Source: Cloeon dipterum (Eukaryota > Arthropoda > Insecta > Ephemeroptera > Baetidae). Taken from it: a stretch of 64,000 nt of DNA. This document shows positions 22,831 through 35,724 of the stretch, piece after piece. The position numbers and the translations under genes were made by a program. The stretch covers positions 12,390,501-12,454,500 of the forward strand of contig NC_088787.1 of assembly GCF_949628265.1 (NCBI RefSeq). The letters run 5' to 3'. The notes under the pieces are model-generated. The model ran no database searches. It worked only from the letters and a program-made list of their open reading frames with translations, and was not told the origin of the DNA. How positions within the stretch are numbered: position 1 is the first letter of the stretch; every line of letters begins with the position of its first letter.

Positions 22831-24123
22831 ACAACCACCGCTGTGTGGGAGCCGAAGCCTACTTTCCTCTTTATTCGCATGACTTGTACAAAAAGAGTTA
22901 CTAATTATATTCATCACTACAGATCGAGATGTTTTATCTTCTTGTTACTTAAGTCTTTGAACAAATGCACGCACATGTGCGTATTATTATTGTTAATTAT
23001 GATTATAAGTTGAATAAAATTATCATTCATAGATAGTTACTATTAATTGCGTTGCTAATTTCTCACAATTAACCAAGTGCCAGCAGGAGTCTCCAGTTGA
23101 AAAGATTAACGGCGGCGAGCTTATGGTTTCGACAATTCACAGCACTCGGCGAATTGGCGTGCCGTTCGCGACATGATGCAAATTAAAAGGCTACCAGTCG
23201 TCACGTGCCTCGACAAATATATAAGTGGCAATAAGTGCTGCAAAAATATAAATTTCATAATAATTATCTGTTAACACCGTCTTCCGTTGGTATTACGACA
23301 GAATGGAGGGAGATACGATTAAATCAAGTCCAGAATTGAGTTTCTCGTAGCGACAAAAAACATTAAACGACAACAACCAAACGCTCAGTTCTGACCAAGT
23401 TAATTTAGCTAAAAAATCCCGCTCCCTGGAGGCAGGGGTTGGTATCAGCCCCTGACCATGGCCTTTAAAAATCAAAATTAACAATTTTCCATCGAATTTG
23501 GGTTTAAGCTGATCGATATCTGCACAAAAAATTACCCTGGATAGAAAATCTCGAATTTCAGGCTGCTGAAAACCACGTTTTACAAATTAAACCTTACACT
23601 TCAAGGGTGCGACATGGGGGCAACCTCTACAGCAAATTTCGTCAAAATCTGGTGAAGACAATCTTCATTTCAAACTTAATTAAATTATAAATATTTGCTC
23701 GACCTCAAATAAAATAACGAACAATGAGAAAAATATTTCATATGATAAAAAGTTTAATTCAGCAGTAATATCAAAATTTTGTTGCTTATTTTTCATGCTT
23801 ATTGCTAGATGCATTATTAAGCCTGTGATATTTCGGAAAAAAATGACAAGCAGGAACTGCAAACAAGAGAAAACAAGTGGTTATTAAATTGAAACATCGG
23901 AGCGTACCGCACATTTCAGATAAACAAAAATGAAAATCTACATGACTAACATTAAAACACATCAATAAATATTTTAAATCTATTTCACCCTGACATTTTT
24001 GCAAATTTCCTTCCTTCTCGCACTAATCACTACTTAAAAAAAATTACTCTCGCCTATCAAACATTTCGCCATCACTGAAAGCCTCATTTCCCTCATAACT
24101 GCTTCTCTCTTAGTTCGCGCCAC
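22831..24123. other. NKCC-A 3' UTR and A-B intergenic region
   Basis: An AATAAA lies at 23013-23018, about 185 bp after the stop codon. Beyond it the sequence is AT-rich, with no gene or RNA recognised. Confidence 0.55.
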
Positions 24124-24131
24124 TATAAAAG
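24124..24131 (+). promoter_or_regulatory. TATA box of NKCC-B
   Basis: TATAAAAG, 53 bp before the ATG at 24177. Confidence 0.75.
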
Positions 24132-24176
24132 AAGCCGCGCGACTTTTCTACCGTTCTTATTTGCGAAGGAGCAGGG

Positions 24177-27100
24177 ATGGATGGTGGCACGGGCAGCCGG
24201 TTCAGCGTCCGGCAGGTAATGGAAAGTCGACGAAGGAGTAGCTTCATGGCTGACGTGCCCGAAAACGGGGTCCTCGAGACCAGCATGTCGGCAGACCCGG
24301 AGCAGCCCACGCCGGCCCAGATGGGACCCCGTCGGTCCCTAGTGCACATGACGCGCGAGGCCCTGCCTCGGATGGCCAACTACAGGAACCTGCGCTCGTT
24401 TCGCGCGGCGCAGAGACCAACCCTCGGAGAGCTACACGAGGGTGTCAAGGAGGCAAAGGTGCGTCTGCTTACTTTCCTCAAAGTCGCACATGATTAAGCT
24501 TGTTTAGTAAATTCACTCTAAAAAAACATGATGCACTAGTTTAATAAATATTTTCCGCTTTCTGCGTGAGTTCTTCTTGCATTAAATCGTGTGTCTATTT
24601 TAAAACTATAAATGGCAATCAACAATTATTATTAATTAAACTGAGCCTAAGAATGAAATTTCAACTAACAAATGTATATCACAACATTTTTAAGGCTACT
24701 TTTCACGATGTAACATAGTATTAATAAAATTCGCGAACAAACTACACACCAAGGAAGCTGTAATTAATTTTAACCGGAAAATTATGACATATATATCGCA
24801 TCCATTGGAGATAGCCAACAAGTGAAATTGTATTTAAATCTAAACTCCATAACCTTAATAATAGTTCAAAACCCAAAACAATTTCGTAAACACTTGCTCT
24901 ACTTATCTTAAGCCCAATTGACAGGTCTTTTGAATATGCAAGGATATTCTTCTATCTAAGAAAAGGCTGTCGGTGTTCGTAAACGAGAAGACCAGCTGTC
25001 ATAACTGTTGAAAAGCACGTTTGAGTCCCACAACGCAATTTAAATGTGAACAAGAAAACAAAAAACAAAAACTGTTACTTAAAATGCATTTTGTTCAATG
25101 AAGAAAATTTTTCAGGGAAAAACATAAATTAAATGTTAAACCTCCTCGTTTTTGTCAATTATCATAGCATTTTTTTTAAATTAGGAGGAGGATACTGGAG
25201 TGGTCCAGGGTGGAGGAGGGCATCACTTTAAACTGGGATGGATTCAGGGAGTGCTGATCCCCGTCCTGCTAAACATTTGGGGCGTCATGCTCTTCCTGCG
25301 ACTCTCCTGGGTTGTCGCCCAAGCCGGAATTAGTAAGTGGCAAAATCCTATTTTCAAATATTTAAATCAATTATTCCTTTTCCAGTCATGTCCCTGGTGA
25401 TCATTGGAATCTCAGCTGCAGTGTGTGTGATCACGACGCTCTCCCTCTCCGCTATAAGCACGAACGGAGAAGTGAAAGGAGGTTCGCATTTTGGTAAAAT
25501 ATATTTTTCAAAATTTTAACCCGTGCCAACAACAGGAGGAATTTACTACATGATATCACGCTGTCTCGGCCCCGAATTCGGCGCTTCCGTCGGCATCGTC
25601 TTTGCTTTCGCCAATGCAGTGGCGGCTTCAATGAACACGATCGGATTCTGCGACTCGCTGAACGATTTGCTCAAATCACACGACCTGAAAATCATTGACG
25701 GCGGCATCAACGATGTGCGAATCATCGGTATGGTCGCTCTGGTCATTATGATTATCATCTGCGCCGTTGGCATGGACTGGGAAGTGAAGGTAATATTATT
25801 TTTAATAAAGAAAATAAATAAAATTCTCTCTGCTTTATTTTGAAATAAAATAAAATTTCAAGTAGGAATACTCCCATATCATGCTAACTTAGCAGCCATT
25901 TTTTCTCAATAATTTAGATAAATTTTGGCTTTAACTGCATCCTTAGGGACGAGTTTAAGCATTGGCAACCAGGAGTTTTCAGGGTGTTGAACCAATCCTT
26001 CTTTAATTTTATTATTTGAAATTTGATTTTAGGCTCAAAATGTGCTGGTTGTCATTATATCTGGCGCGATTGTTGACTTCATTGTTGGAACTCTGCGTGG
26101 TCCCGAAAGTGACGAAGAGGTTGCGAAAGGGTTCCCGGGATTAAGCGGTGAGTTTCGGGATTTTTCCAATTTTTGAAACTTAATTGAATTATTTATTTCA
26201 GTGGATCTCTTTACCAAAAATTTAGGCACCGATTATCGCTTCAGCGAGGGCGTCAACCAGGATTTCTTTTCCGTGTTCGCTATTTACTTCCCCTCGGTCA
26301 CCGGTATTCAAGCAGGAGCAAACATCTCTGGCGACCTCAAGGTGAATTTTTAATTTTACTTTAATTTCAGAGTTTAATTCAAGTATTGCTCCAGGACCCA
26401 GCCTCAGCCATTCCGAAAGGAACGCTTCTCGCCGTGGCAATTTCCATGTTTTCCTATGGCCTTTTCGTCCTGCTGGCCGGGGGTGGCGCCATGAGGGATG
26501 CGAGTGGCGTGATTGGCGACATTGCGAATGGCACCGTAGCCGACTGCATGGGGAGGCACTGCAATTACGGTTTACAAAATAGCTATTCGGTAATTTTAGC
26601 ACCCCTCTAAACCCTTCAGCTGGTCTGGGGAGGTCGAGACGAGTCTAATGGTGTGCAGTTATTGCAATTCTGATGGCTAGAACCTGAGATTTGGAGTTGA
26701 AAACAGGTGGAAGTCACGAACATACAAGTCTGAAAAATTGCGTTGTTCGTGTTTTGAAGTGGAATTTCTCGAAAAGCAACTTCAATTTTCACACAACAAA
26801 TTGAATGTTGAAGCACATTTTAAAAAAAATCCTGAATTCTGCATGAACTCATTTCCAAAATTTAAATAAAAAAACAAATATAACAGCCTTTGACCTTGGA
26901 CAAAAAATTCGGTGTTATTTCCATCAGGCTCGGCGAGAGGAATCCAAAGCTCACACCTTTTTTTAAATTGCACCTTGGGGACATGAGATACTGAGGTCTC
27001 ATTAAAGTTTTCCAAAATCGTCCCATAAATCCCGTAAAATCGAAATTTTTGTCGCAAAATCTACTAAGAGAGACTGATTTTTGGGATAAATTTCGCTGAC

Positions 27101-29640
27101 CTCATGTCTCCTCTGTGAAATGTTGTCAATTTCTAACCTTCGAGGAGATCAAATGATTCTTTCCACACAGGTGATGCAACTCATGTCCGTTTGGGGGCCC
27201 TTCATTTACGCCGGCTGCTTTGCCGCGACCTTGTCCACGGCCCTGACCAACCTCCTGTCCGTCCCAAGACTCGTCAGGGCCCTTGGATACGATAAAATTT
27301 ACCCAGGGTTTATATTCTTCTCCAAAGGGTACACCAAAAAAGACGAGCCGTTCAGAGGGTACGTGCTGACCTTTTTCATTTCGGGCGCTTTCTTGCTTAT
27401 TGGTAATTATGAAAGTCTTGATATTTTTTCTTCGATCTCACCACTTCTCTAATTACAGCCGAACTGAACGTCATTGCACCTTTGATTTCGAATTTTTACC
27501 TGGCGTCCTACGCCTTGATCAACTTTTGCACCTTCCACGCCGCGTTTGTCAAACCGATTGGCTGGCGTCCAACTTTCAGGGTAAAACTTTTTAATTTTAC
27601 TTTATCCTTTAACTAAAAGTAATTTTTATTCAGTTCTACAACAAATGGCTGAGTTTACTCGGATTCGTGGCTTGTGTGTCTATCATGTTTCTCATCAGCT
27701 GGGTTACGTCCTTGATAACCTACGTCATTATTCTCGCTCTGTACCTGATTGTGGTCTACCGGAAACCAGGTCAGCTTCGGATTTAACTGAGACTTCAAAA
27801 AAGAATCATTTTTAAAATTCAGACGTGAACTGGGGCTCTTCGACGGAGGCCCAAACTTACAGCACCACTCTCAACTCGGTCTACCTCTTGGACCAGACGA
27901 ATGAACACGTGAAAAATTACAGACCGCAAATCTTGCTGCTCTCTGGTAACCCCACATCCAGGCCCGCCATCATGCAGCTAGCGTCGCAGATCACCAAAAA
28001 TCATTCGCTTCTGGTCTGCGGAAAAATAAGCGAGGTAAAAATTCGGTTTATATGTTTTCTCGGAAGAACTTTTTCATTTAAATTTGTTTCAGCAAGAGTT
28101 GAATTATTCTCAGAGGTCGGGTTGCATCAAAGAGGCGCAGAAATTCCTTCAAGCAAATAAGATTCGAGCCTTTTTCAAACTCGTCGACGGACTGAAATTC
28201 GAGCAAGGAGTCAGAGGATTATTGCAAGCAGCTGGATTCGGGAAATTGAGGCCGAATTTGCTGCTCTTAGGGTTCAAAAACGAGTGGCTACTCGCGCCCA
28301 ATAAGGAACTGCACGAATATTTCACCGTTTTGCAGTAAGGGAGAATAAATTTTAATTTTTTTAAAACAGTTCTAATTAGTGCATTTTAGCGAGGCGTTTG
28401 ATTTTCGCATGGGACTGGCGATTTTGCGTGTTCGCGGAGGCTTAGACTACAGCAAATTCACCGAAAGTGGTGAGGCAGCAAGTAATTCTCATCTCGAAGC
28501 TAAGGTGAAAAGTTTGGCAAGAGTTGCGTCTGACACCTTCATTAATTTATGTAAATGAGAATAAATAAATGAAGAAAATTGTGATTCAAAAATGATTTGC
28601 AGCTGGTGTCGAGCCTGGAGTTCAAGCGCAGCCCAACTATGTGACCGACTCTACTAAAGCAGTTGAGAGGACGCCGCAGGAGATTTTGAGCAAAAAGAAG
28701 AAAAAGGCGAGCACACCAGAAAGGAATTTGTTCAGGTACAGGCTTCGTTGTTATCTGACGTGCTCTTGTAAACAAATGCAACTATTTACATTTTCACACA
28801 GTTCGGCACAAGGCAATCCGCTATCACACGACATAATGCAACGCGTGGCAATTTTCGACTCACCGCCGAGAAATAGAACCATCGACGTGTGGTGGCTGTA
28901 CGATGACGGCGGTTAGTGCACTTATCCAAATACAATATGCAAGTTTACAAAACCTAAATGTGCAGGATTGACGCTGCTTTTGCCATACATCCTCACCACC
29001 AGAGCAAATTGGTCTGGTTGCAGGCTGCGGATTTTCGCTCTCGTCAATAAAAAGGATGAGTTTGAAGTGGAAGAGAGAAAGTGAGATTTCAAACCCTTGT
29101 TTATCAGACTAATGTAATGACAATTTTCAGCATGGCGAGTTTGCTGTCCAAATTTAGAATCGATTACTCCAGCCTGACAATGATCAATAACATTAGCGAT
29201 CGGCCGCATCCGTCCACAGTTATGCAATTTGATGAGATCATCAAGCCTTTCAGAGAGAGACCAGGAGCAGCAGACGGTAAAGTCAAGCTACACACACGAA
29301 TTGAAAAATTAGACTTGTCCCATTTATTTTGTGTGCAGAGGACGTGATCAAAGCGTCGGAGCTGGTTTCCCTCCAGTACAAAACAGAGAGGCAACTCCGC
29401 CTCAGAGAGCTCCTCTTGCAGCATTCGAAAGACGCAAATTTGATCGTTATGTATGATGCGAAATTCCAGTTGACTTTGGGACTTTTAAAGTTTTTATTTT
29501 GCAGGACAATGCCAATGCCGAGGAAAGGAGTAGTGTCGGCGCCGCTCTACATGTCGTGGCTCGAGATTTTGACCAGAGACATGCCGCCCTTCCTGCTGGT
29601 CAGAGGAAATCAAACGTCCGTTTTGAGCTTCTATGCCTAA
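24177..29640 (+). CDS. SLC12 cation-chloride cotransporter NKCC-B
   Basis: Nineteen exons: 24177-24458, 25185-25332, 25386-25481, 25536-25789, 26033-26147, 26202-26341, 26395-26589, 27171-27402, 27459-27580, 27634-27769, 27823-28034, 28093-28334, 28390-28469, 28603-28735, 28802-28911, 28966-29080, 29131-29276, 29339-29450, 29505-29640. Total 3006 nt, 1001 residues. The N-terminus has RFSV at 8-11 (SPAK/OSR1 docking) and phosphoacceptor HMTREALPR (Thr59). TM1 [14 protein letters not shown] and TM6 [15 protein letters not shown] are kept. The K+-site Tyr is Asn209 (SMNTIGF). The TM8 Na+ pair is Ser432-Thr433 (ATLSTALT), not Ser-Ser. The loop before TM8 carries NGT and a Cys pair. The tail ends SVLSFYA. 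It should be a plasma-membrane Na+-dependent chloride carrier; K+ coupling is doubtful. It is most similar to NKCC-C. Confidence 0.95.
25865..26015 (+). repeat. R1 repeat, 3' part, in NKCC-B intron 4
   Basis: Contains CATGCTAACTTAGCAGCCA, TTGGCTTTAACTGCATCCTT and AAGCATTGGCAACCAGGAG, in the same order as the 3' half of the R1 copies at 43780-44095 and 44330-44640. Confidence 0.65.
26620..27130. repeat. R2 (MITE-like) repeat in NKCC-B intron 7
   Basis: Shares GTCGAGACGAGTCTAATGG, CAATTCTGATGG and GAGATTTGGAGTTGAAAAC with the TIR-bearing element at 59227-59984. Ends are diverged. It fills most of the 581-bp intron. Confidence 0.65.
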
Positions 29641-30660
29641 TTCAATATTAACGTACCTCTAGAATATATGTAATGGAGCTTTTGGATTGCAAAATAAAAT
29701 ATTCTTCGTCGAAAAAAAAAGATAAATGAATTTTTTAATGTTGATGTCATGTTAAATTAAAAAAAATAATGCTTCTCTGCATTTATTGAGTGATAATCCT
29801 TTGTATATTTTTTAGATTAAATGTTGTCCAGAATGATAATATTAAATTTAATTTCTCGCTCAGTTTCCCATTCCTAATGATATAATTTAAAAATGAGTTC
29901 CATTATCTTTAATTGAGATAATATTATGCTCATGAAATATTTGTAATAATTAAATTAAAATGAACGAGAGATGTTCTACGTGCAAAATTTTAAATGAGAC
30001 GACCTTTGTCAGGAGGTGAAAATGATAATAAAATTTGGAATGTGCAGTTTAGTGCCAGACAATTTGCATACAAATCAAAACTTTCACAACCTTGCACAAC
30101 AAAATTTTTGTATGTTAAGTAGCCGTGCAGCAAGCAGAGGTCAGCCTGTCAAGGGACACTTTTGCCCTGGCAATCGGCTGCATTGGAACCATTCCAAAAG
30201 ATGTCAGAATATTTGACTGCTTTGGTTATGTTTTGGATTTGACTAACTTGTACAACTTTTCACTCAACTCAAGCAAAATGTTTGCAAAGCGGCTCTAGTT
30301 TTGTAACTACAAAACGACGCAAAAATGCACACGTGTGATGTCACAAAACGCACCTAAACACTTTTACGAGTGTACGCAACCGATATATAACTCCCGAAAT
30401 TTCGTTTTTAAGATTATAAGAGTGGAATTAAAATGAGTGCGTGATAAACTTTCTTCTAATGACTTTTCGATCGATAGAAAGTAAATTAGTTGCATAAAAT
30501 AGTGAAAATTTGTTTACTTCGATAGGCAACTTTAGGAAGGAACAACGCAAAACACCATAAAGCAAAGGCATTATTTGGATTTTCTTCCTTGCTACACAAA
30601 CACAAATATTCAACGAAACACAGCCCAGCGTGTGTCCACTTTTCTAGATAAACCCAAAGG
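29641..30660. other. NKCC-B 3' UTR and B-C intergenic region
   Basis: AATAAA at 29693-29698 is only about 55 bp after the stop codon. The rest, about 1 kb, is AT-rich. No gene recognised. Confidence 0.55.
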
Positions 30661-30668
30661 TATATATG
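30661..30668 (+). promoter_or_regulatory. TATA box of NKCC-C
   Basis: TATATATG, 41 bp before the ATG at 30702. Confidence 0.65.
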
Positions 30669-30701
30669 AGCTTCCGTCGTTGGTGTTCGTCAGTTTGAGA
30701 A

Positions 30702-33700
30702 ATGACAGACAGAATGGAGGTGAGAGGCATCCCTCCGCCACCGCCGCCCCTCGCAATACAGGAGACCAGCTTTGCCAATGCCAACGGCACCACCGTGATG
30801 CCCCGCAAGAGGTCACTGGCTCAGATGACCCGCGAGGCCCTGCCCCGCATGGACCACTATCGTAACCTGATGTCCGTTGCCGCGGTCCAAAGACCCACTT
30901 TTGGAGAACTGTATGAAGGGAATGACGATGATAAGGTTTGACGACGAACATATTTAAAATTTAATAGTGATTAAGTGAAAGGGATCGGAGAATTTGCGTT
31001 TTGGCAAGTAAATTGGCAAAATCTAGACAGAAAAAAAGAAATGATTTTTGTTTCTCATTTAAATTTTAAATGAAAGAGATAAACAGCTATTCAGCGCTGG
31101 TAGTCGTGTACTTCCTGATCCAAATCTCGTCCTTTCAGGAGCCACTTCCGGAACCAGAACACGCAGGTCACGGCCACGTCAAGTTGGGATGGATTCAAGG
31201 CGTGCTTTTGTCTGTGTCTCTCAACATTTGGGGTGTAATGCTTTTCCTCCGCGTCTCTTGGGTCGTCGGGCAAGCCGGGATTGGTAAAATTACCCCGTTG
31301 AATTAAAACTCACCGATATTAATTCGTTTTCAAATAGGTCTTGCTCTAGTTATCATCGCGTTTGCCGCGTTTGTTTGCACGGTCACCACTCTGTCACTGT
31401 CCGCGATCAGCACAAACGGCACAATCAAAGGAGGTGAGCAGTCCCACAGTTCTTATTTCTATGAAAAACGTTTGATTTTTAAAGTATAGACCGTGAGAAA
31501 ATTTTGTGTCTACTCTTACAGTGAATTCCTGTTTGCTTTAACAACAAATTAAAATGTTACTAAAATAATTTGGGACAGTTATCAATCTGTGATCAACGCA
31601 TGAAAAACAATGTGAACAGGTGGAATTTACTACATCATCTCTCGTTCCCTGGGGCCTGAATTCGGCGCGTCCGTCGGCCTGGTTTTCGCGTTCGCCAACA
31701 CGGTGTCGGCCTCGATGAACACGATCGGCTTCTGCGACTCGCTGAACAGTTTGCTCAAATCGCAAGGCTACAAGATCATCGACAACTCTGTCAATGATAG
31801 CAGGATCATCGGCACGGCAACTTTGATCGTTTTGATCGTCATTTGCGCCGTTGGAATGGACTACGAAATTATTGTGAGCACCGCAGAGGAGCTGATCGTG
31901 AGCCGTCTGATTATTTTATTCTCGTCCTTATTTTATAGGCACAAGACGTTTTTGCCGTTGTAATTGTCGGGGCCATTATTGATTACTGCGTCGGAGTCTT
32001 TATGGGACCTCAGAACCAAATACAAATCGCTCAAGGGTTCGTTGGTTTAAATTGTAAGTGTCAGCTTCGGTTAAAAAAAAAATAACCATCACCTTTTCAC
32101 TTTTCTAGCCTCTGTTTACGCGCAAAATATAGGACCCGGTTTTCGATTTAGTGAAGGAATTAACCAAAATTTCTTCACCGTTTTTTCTATTTTCTTCACG
32201 TCGGTAACTGGTGTGCAAGCTGGCGCCAATATTTCAGGCGATCTTAAGGTACGCTAAATCACCGTATCTGATTGACAGGCGAATTGCACATTAGGCCTTT
32301 TTTGACAGGACCCTGAAAGTGCCATCCCCAAAGGCACCCTGCTGGCCATCTTGATAACAATGCTATCGTACGTGCTGTTCGTGCTTCTGGTAGGCGGCGG
32401 ACAGCTGAGGGAAACCAGCGGGATCGTCGCCGAGATTGCCAACGGCACGTTTGCTGATTGCTCAAACAGAACTTGCTCTTACGGCCTTTACAATGACTAC
32501 ACAGTAAGATTAATTAGAAAATCTGTGAAGAATTCATGATTTTTCAACAAAGCCTGCAATATTGCATAATCTGGTTTATTCTAACAATTATTACAGTAAA
32601 AATAATCTTGTTTTTCTTTCTAGTTATTTTTCTCTTTTTAATCTTTCGCGAGAAAGTTTAGTGAAAATTCACATTTCTTGTTTAGGTTATGCAGTTGATG
32701 TCGGCATGGGGACCGTTCATTTACGCCGGTTGTTTCGCAGCAACGTTATCTACCGCCATGACAAATTTGCTGTCAGTTCCGAGGATAATCCAAGCGTTAG
32801 GCAACGACGGAATCTATCCAGGCATTGTTTGGTTCGGGAAGCCCTACGGCGACAAGGGGGAACCCTTCCGAGCCTACGCTCTCACACTGCTCGTTGCAGA
32901 GGCTTTTGTTTTGATCGGTGAGTTCTCTGACAGGCGACAGGCGCGATATGCCTTACTAGTTTTCACCTGATTATGTTTTTTTTGCAGCTGACCTAAACTC
33001 CATCGCGAATTTGGTGTCTAATTTCTACCTGGCGGCATATGCTTTTATCAATTTCTGCACGTTTCATGCTGCTTTTGTGAAACCCTTGGGATGGAGGCCA
33101 ACCTTTACAGTATGTAAATTTAGATTTGCACCTGACTTTGTATTTTGATCACTAAAATTAATAGTTCTACAACAAATGGCTGAGTCTGATTATGACCTTC
33201 ATTTGCATTATTCTCATGTTCATGATCGACTGGATCATGGCCGTGATCACCGTCAGCATCATCGCCGTTCTCTACTTCTTCGTTGTCTACCGAAAACCAG
33301 GTTGATATATTATATATGTTATGCAACGTGCGTAGCACGCTTGTCTTGCCGGTTGCATACTTCATTATAAACATTTTGCAAACTATGTTGCATTTCAGAC
33401 GTGAACTGGGGAGCTTCGACCCAGGCCCAGACGTACAACACAACTTTGAGTGCTGTCCAGTCGCTGAACAACATTGGGGAACACGTCAAAAACTACCGTC
33501 CACAGATTTTGGTTCTCGCGGGACTACCGACCACTCGCCCGGCACTGCTGGATTTCGCAAATTTAATCACCAAGCGTTCGTCGCTTTTGATGTGCGGATG
33601 CGTTTCGCCCGTATGTACATGCTGCCGCATAATTCGACGCAGCTAATTGGAAAAAATTATTTTTTAGCGCCCGCTCTCGAGCAAAGAGCGAAATACGTGC

Positions 33701-35724
33701 ATTAGTACAGCGACCCAGTTTTTCAAGGAGCGCAAAATGCGTGCCTTTTTCTCGCTGGTCGACAACCTGTCCGTCGAGGCCGGCACCAGGGCCCTCCTGC
33801 AAGCGAGTGGCATTGGAAAATTAAAGCCGAACATCCTGCTCATGGGCTACAAGTCTGAATGGCAAGAATGCACGCCGGAAGAGGTGGTCGAATACTTTGA
33901 CATTTTGCAGTAAGGCATTAAAAATGAACTGGAATTTGATTTTTGGCAGTGCCAATCGATTCCTGAGAGTCGAATTTTACTAGGCAGCCATACGATTCGG
34001 TCGAAAGATACACGTGCTGAAAATCAGTGGAAACGTAAAACACCCTTACTGAAGCGGTTTTTTGTCTTGGAGCGATTCTCTGATTTGCTTTGTGGCGTAG
34101 CAACACAGCGACACAGGCATGTCAGCAAGCAGACCTAAACGTAACGTTTGCAACACTTTTTGGCCCATCGTGTCGGATGGTCGACCAAGTGACCCTCAAG
34201 AATCGATTGGCACTGTTAAAAATAAAATTCCAATGTACAAATTTTAATAAAATCAACACAGCGACGCCTTCACAAATCGCGTGGCTATCGCAATAATTCG
34301 CATGCGAGGTGGTTTGGACAGCGGACAGGGTCCGTTGAAAGCTACGAGCACCCAAACCTTGCCCAGGGTCGACTCGGACGGCAGCTTCCTCAATATGGGT
34401 AAAAATCTCAAATCTTTTCTCAACTTGAAACAGCCCTCTTTGTAGGATTCAACGACGCTAGTGAGGTTCCAGATAGTCCAGCACTGAACAGGTATTCAAT
34501 GAACACGCATCTCACCCCGGACATTCCTGCAGGAAAGGGTCACAAGAGTCCGGCCACGAGCTACATCAATATGTACAGGCATTTGGCGAAAAATTATGTT
34601 ATTAATGCAGAGTTAAGAATCCGTGTGTTTGCAGGACTATGGATGAATCGCCAAATGTTGCACCGTCCGTTGTGGCTCTGGAAAATATTTTCCAGAGAAA
34701 ACAAAAGAAGGGCACTATCGACATTTGGTGGCTTTACGACGACGGAGGGTTAACCCTTTTGTTGCCGTACATCATTTCAACTCGAAAGAAGTGGGCCGGC
34801 TCCAAGCTGCGAATTTTCACGCTGATCGACAAGATGGACGAAATGCAAATCGAAGAGAGAAAGTACGAGATTAATTTTTTTTTTTTTGTCATCGCTCTGC
34901 AATTTTTTGTTCAGTATGGCAAGTCTTCTGGCCAAATTCCGCATTGACTACTCCAACCTGACCATGGTGCACGACGTGGGTGAGAAACCGCATCCAAAAA
35001 CAGTGCGGTACTTCCAGGACATCATCAGACCGTTCAAGGAGGAAAATAGCCCCACCAGCTCCAGAGACCAGAGTAGATTATAAATAACTTACTTTGAGGA
35101 ATTTTGGAATCGCCTTCCGAACGCTGGACATATTGTGACGTCATCACTGCTCAGGGTGGCAAAGAATTTTTCAAAGTGATTGTTCGGTTTTCTTTTTTAA
35201 CCAAATAATCGGTAAGAACGTGTCCTGAACATCAGCGGCAATGAGTCCGATGACGTCACAACGTGGACGCTCTCTTTTCCCAGCGATCGACGGCAAATAA
35301 TGCTACGGCAGATTCCAAAAACTCCAACAGAACTCAGATTTACAGCATTTCAAGCTTAAAATAATCAAAAATTTTATCGACGCGTTAATATGTATGTCCT
35401 TTAATGTTCCTTTGCGTTCCAGAATATTTCATTTCCGACTCGGAATTGTCGCTCATGCAAGGCAAAACCGAACGGCAGATGCGTCTGCGGGAGCTACTCC
35501 AGCAGCATTCTCGCGATTCCAACTTGGTCGTGATGTGAGTTGATTTTCCCCATTTGCCGCAGCTATTTAATTAATACTTTTGGCTCAGGACAATGCCCAT
35601 GCCGCGAAAAGGAGTTGTCTCAGCGCCACTCTACATGTCGTGGCTGGAAATTCTCACCAAGGATATGCCACCGTTCCTGCTGGTCAGAGGCAACCAATCC
35701 TCAGTTATTAGCTTCTACGCGTAG
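30702..35724 (+). CDS. SLC12 cation-chloride cotransporter NKCC-C (no RFxV motif)
   Basis: Eighteen exons: 30702-30935, 31139-31283, 31338-31433, 31620-31873, 31939-32053, 32109-32248, 32309-32503, 32686-32917, 32988-33109, 33165-33300, 33399-33610, 33668-33909, 34262-34398, 34446-34491, 34635-34862, 34915-35072, 35423-35534, 35589-35724. Total 2940 nt, 979 residues. A stop two codons upstream fixes the start. The short N-terminus has a proline run and QMTREALPR (Thr43) but no RFxV docking motif. The K+-site Tyr is Asn192; the TM6 proline is Thr312 (FFTSVTG); the TM8 pair is Ser415-Thr416. NGT and NRT precede TM8, and the tail keeps [18 protein letters not shown] and ends SVISFYA. It is the most diverged copy at the ion sites. 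Exon 14 may extend in frame to a GC donor after 34579. Confidence 0.93.
35136..35258. promoter_or_regulatory. Two perfect CREs in NKCC-C intron 16
   Basis: TGACGTCA occurs at 35136-35143 and again at 35251-35258. The 350-bp intron is long for this gene's 3' half. It could be an enhancer or an internal promoter; function is inferred only. Confidence 0.4.
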
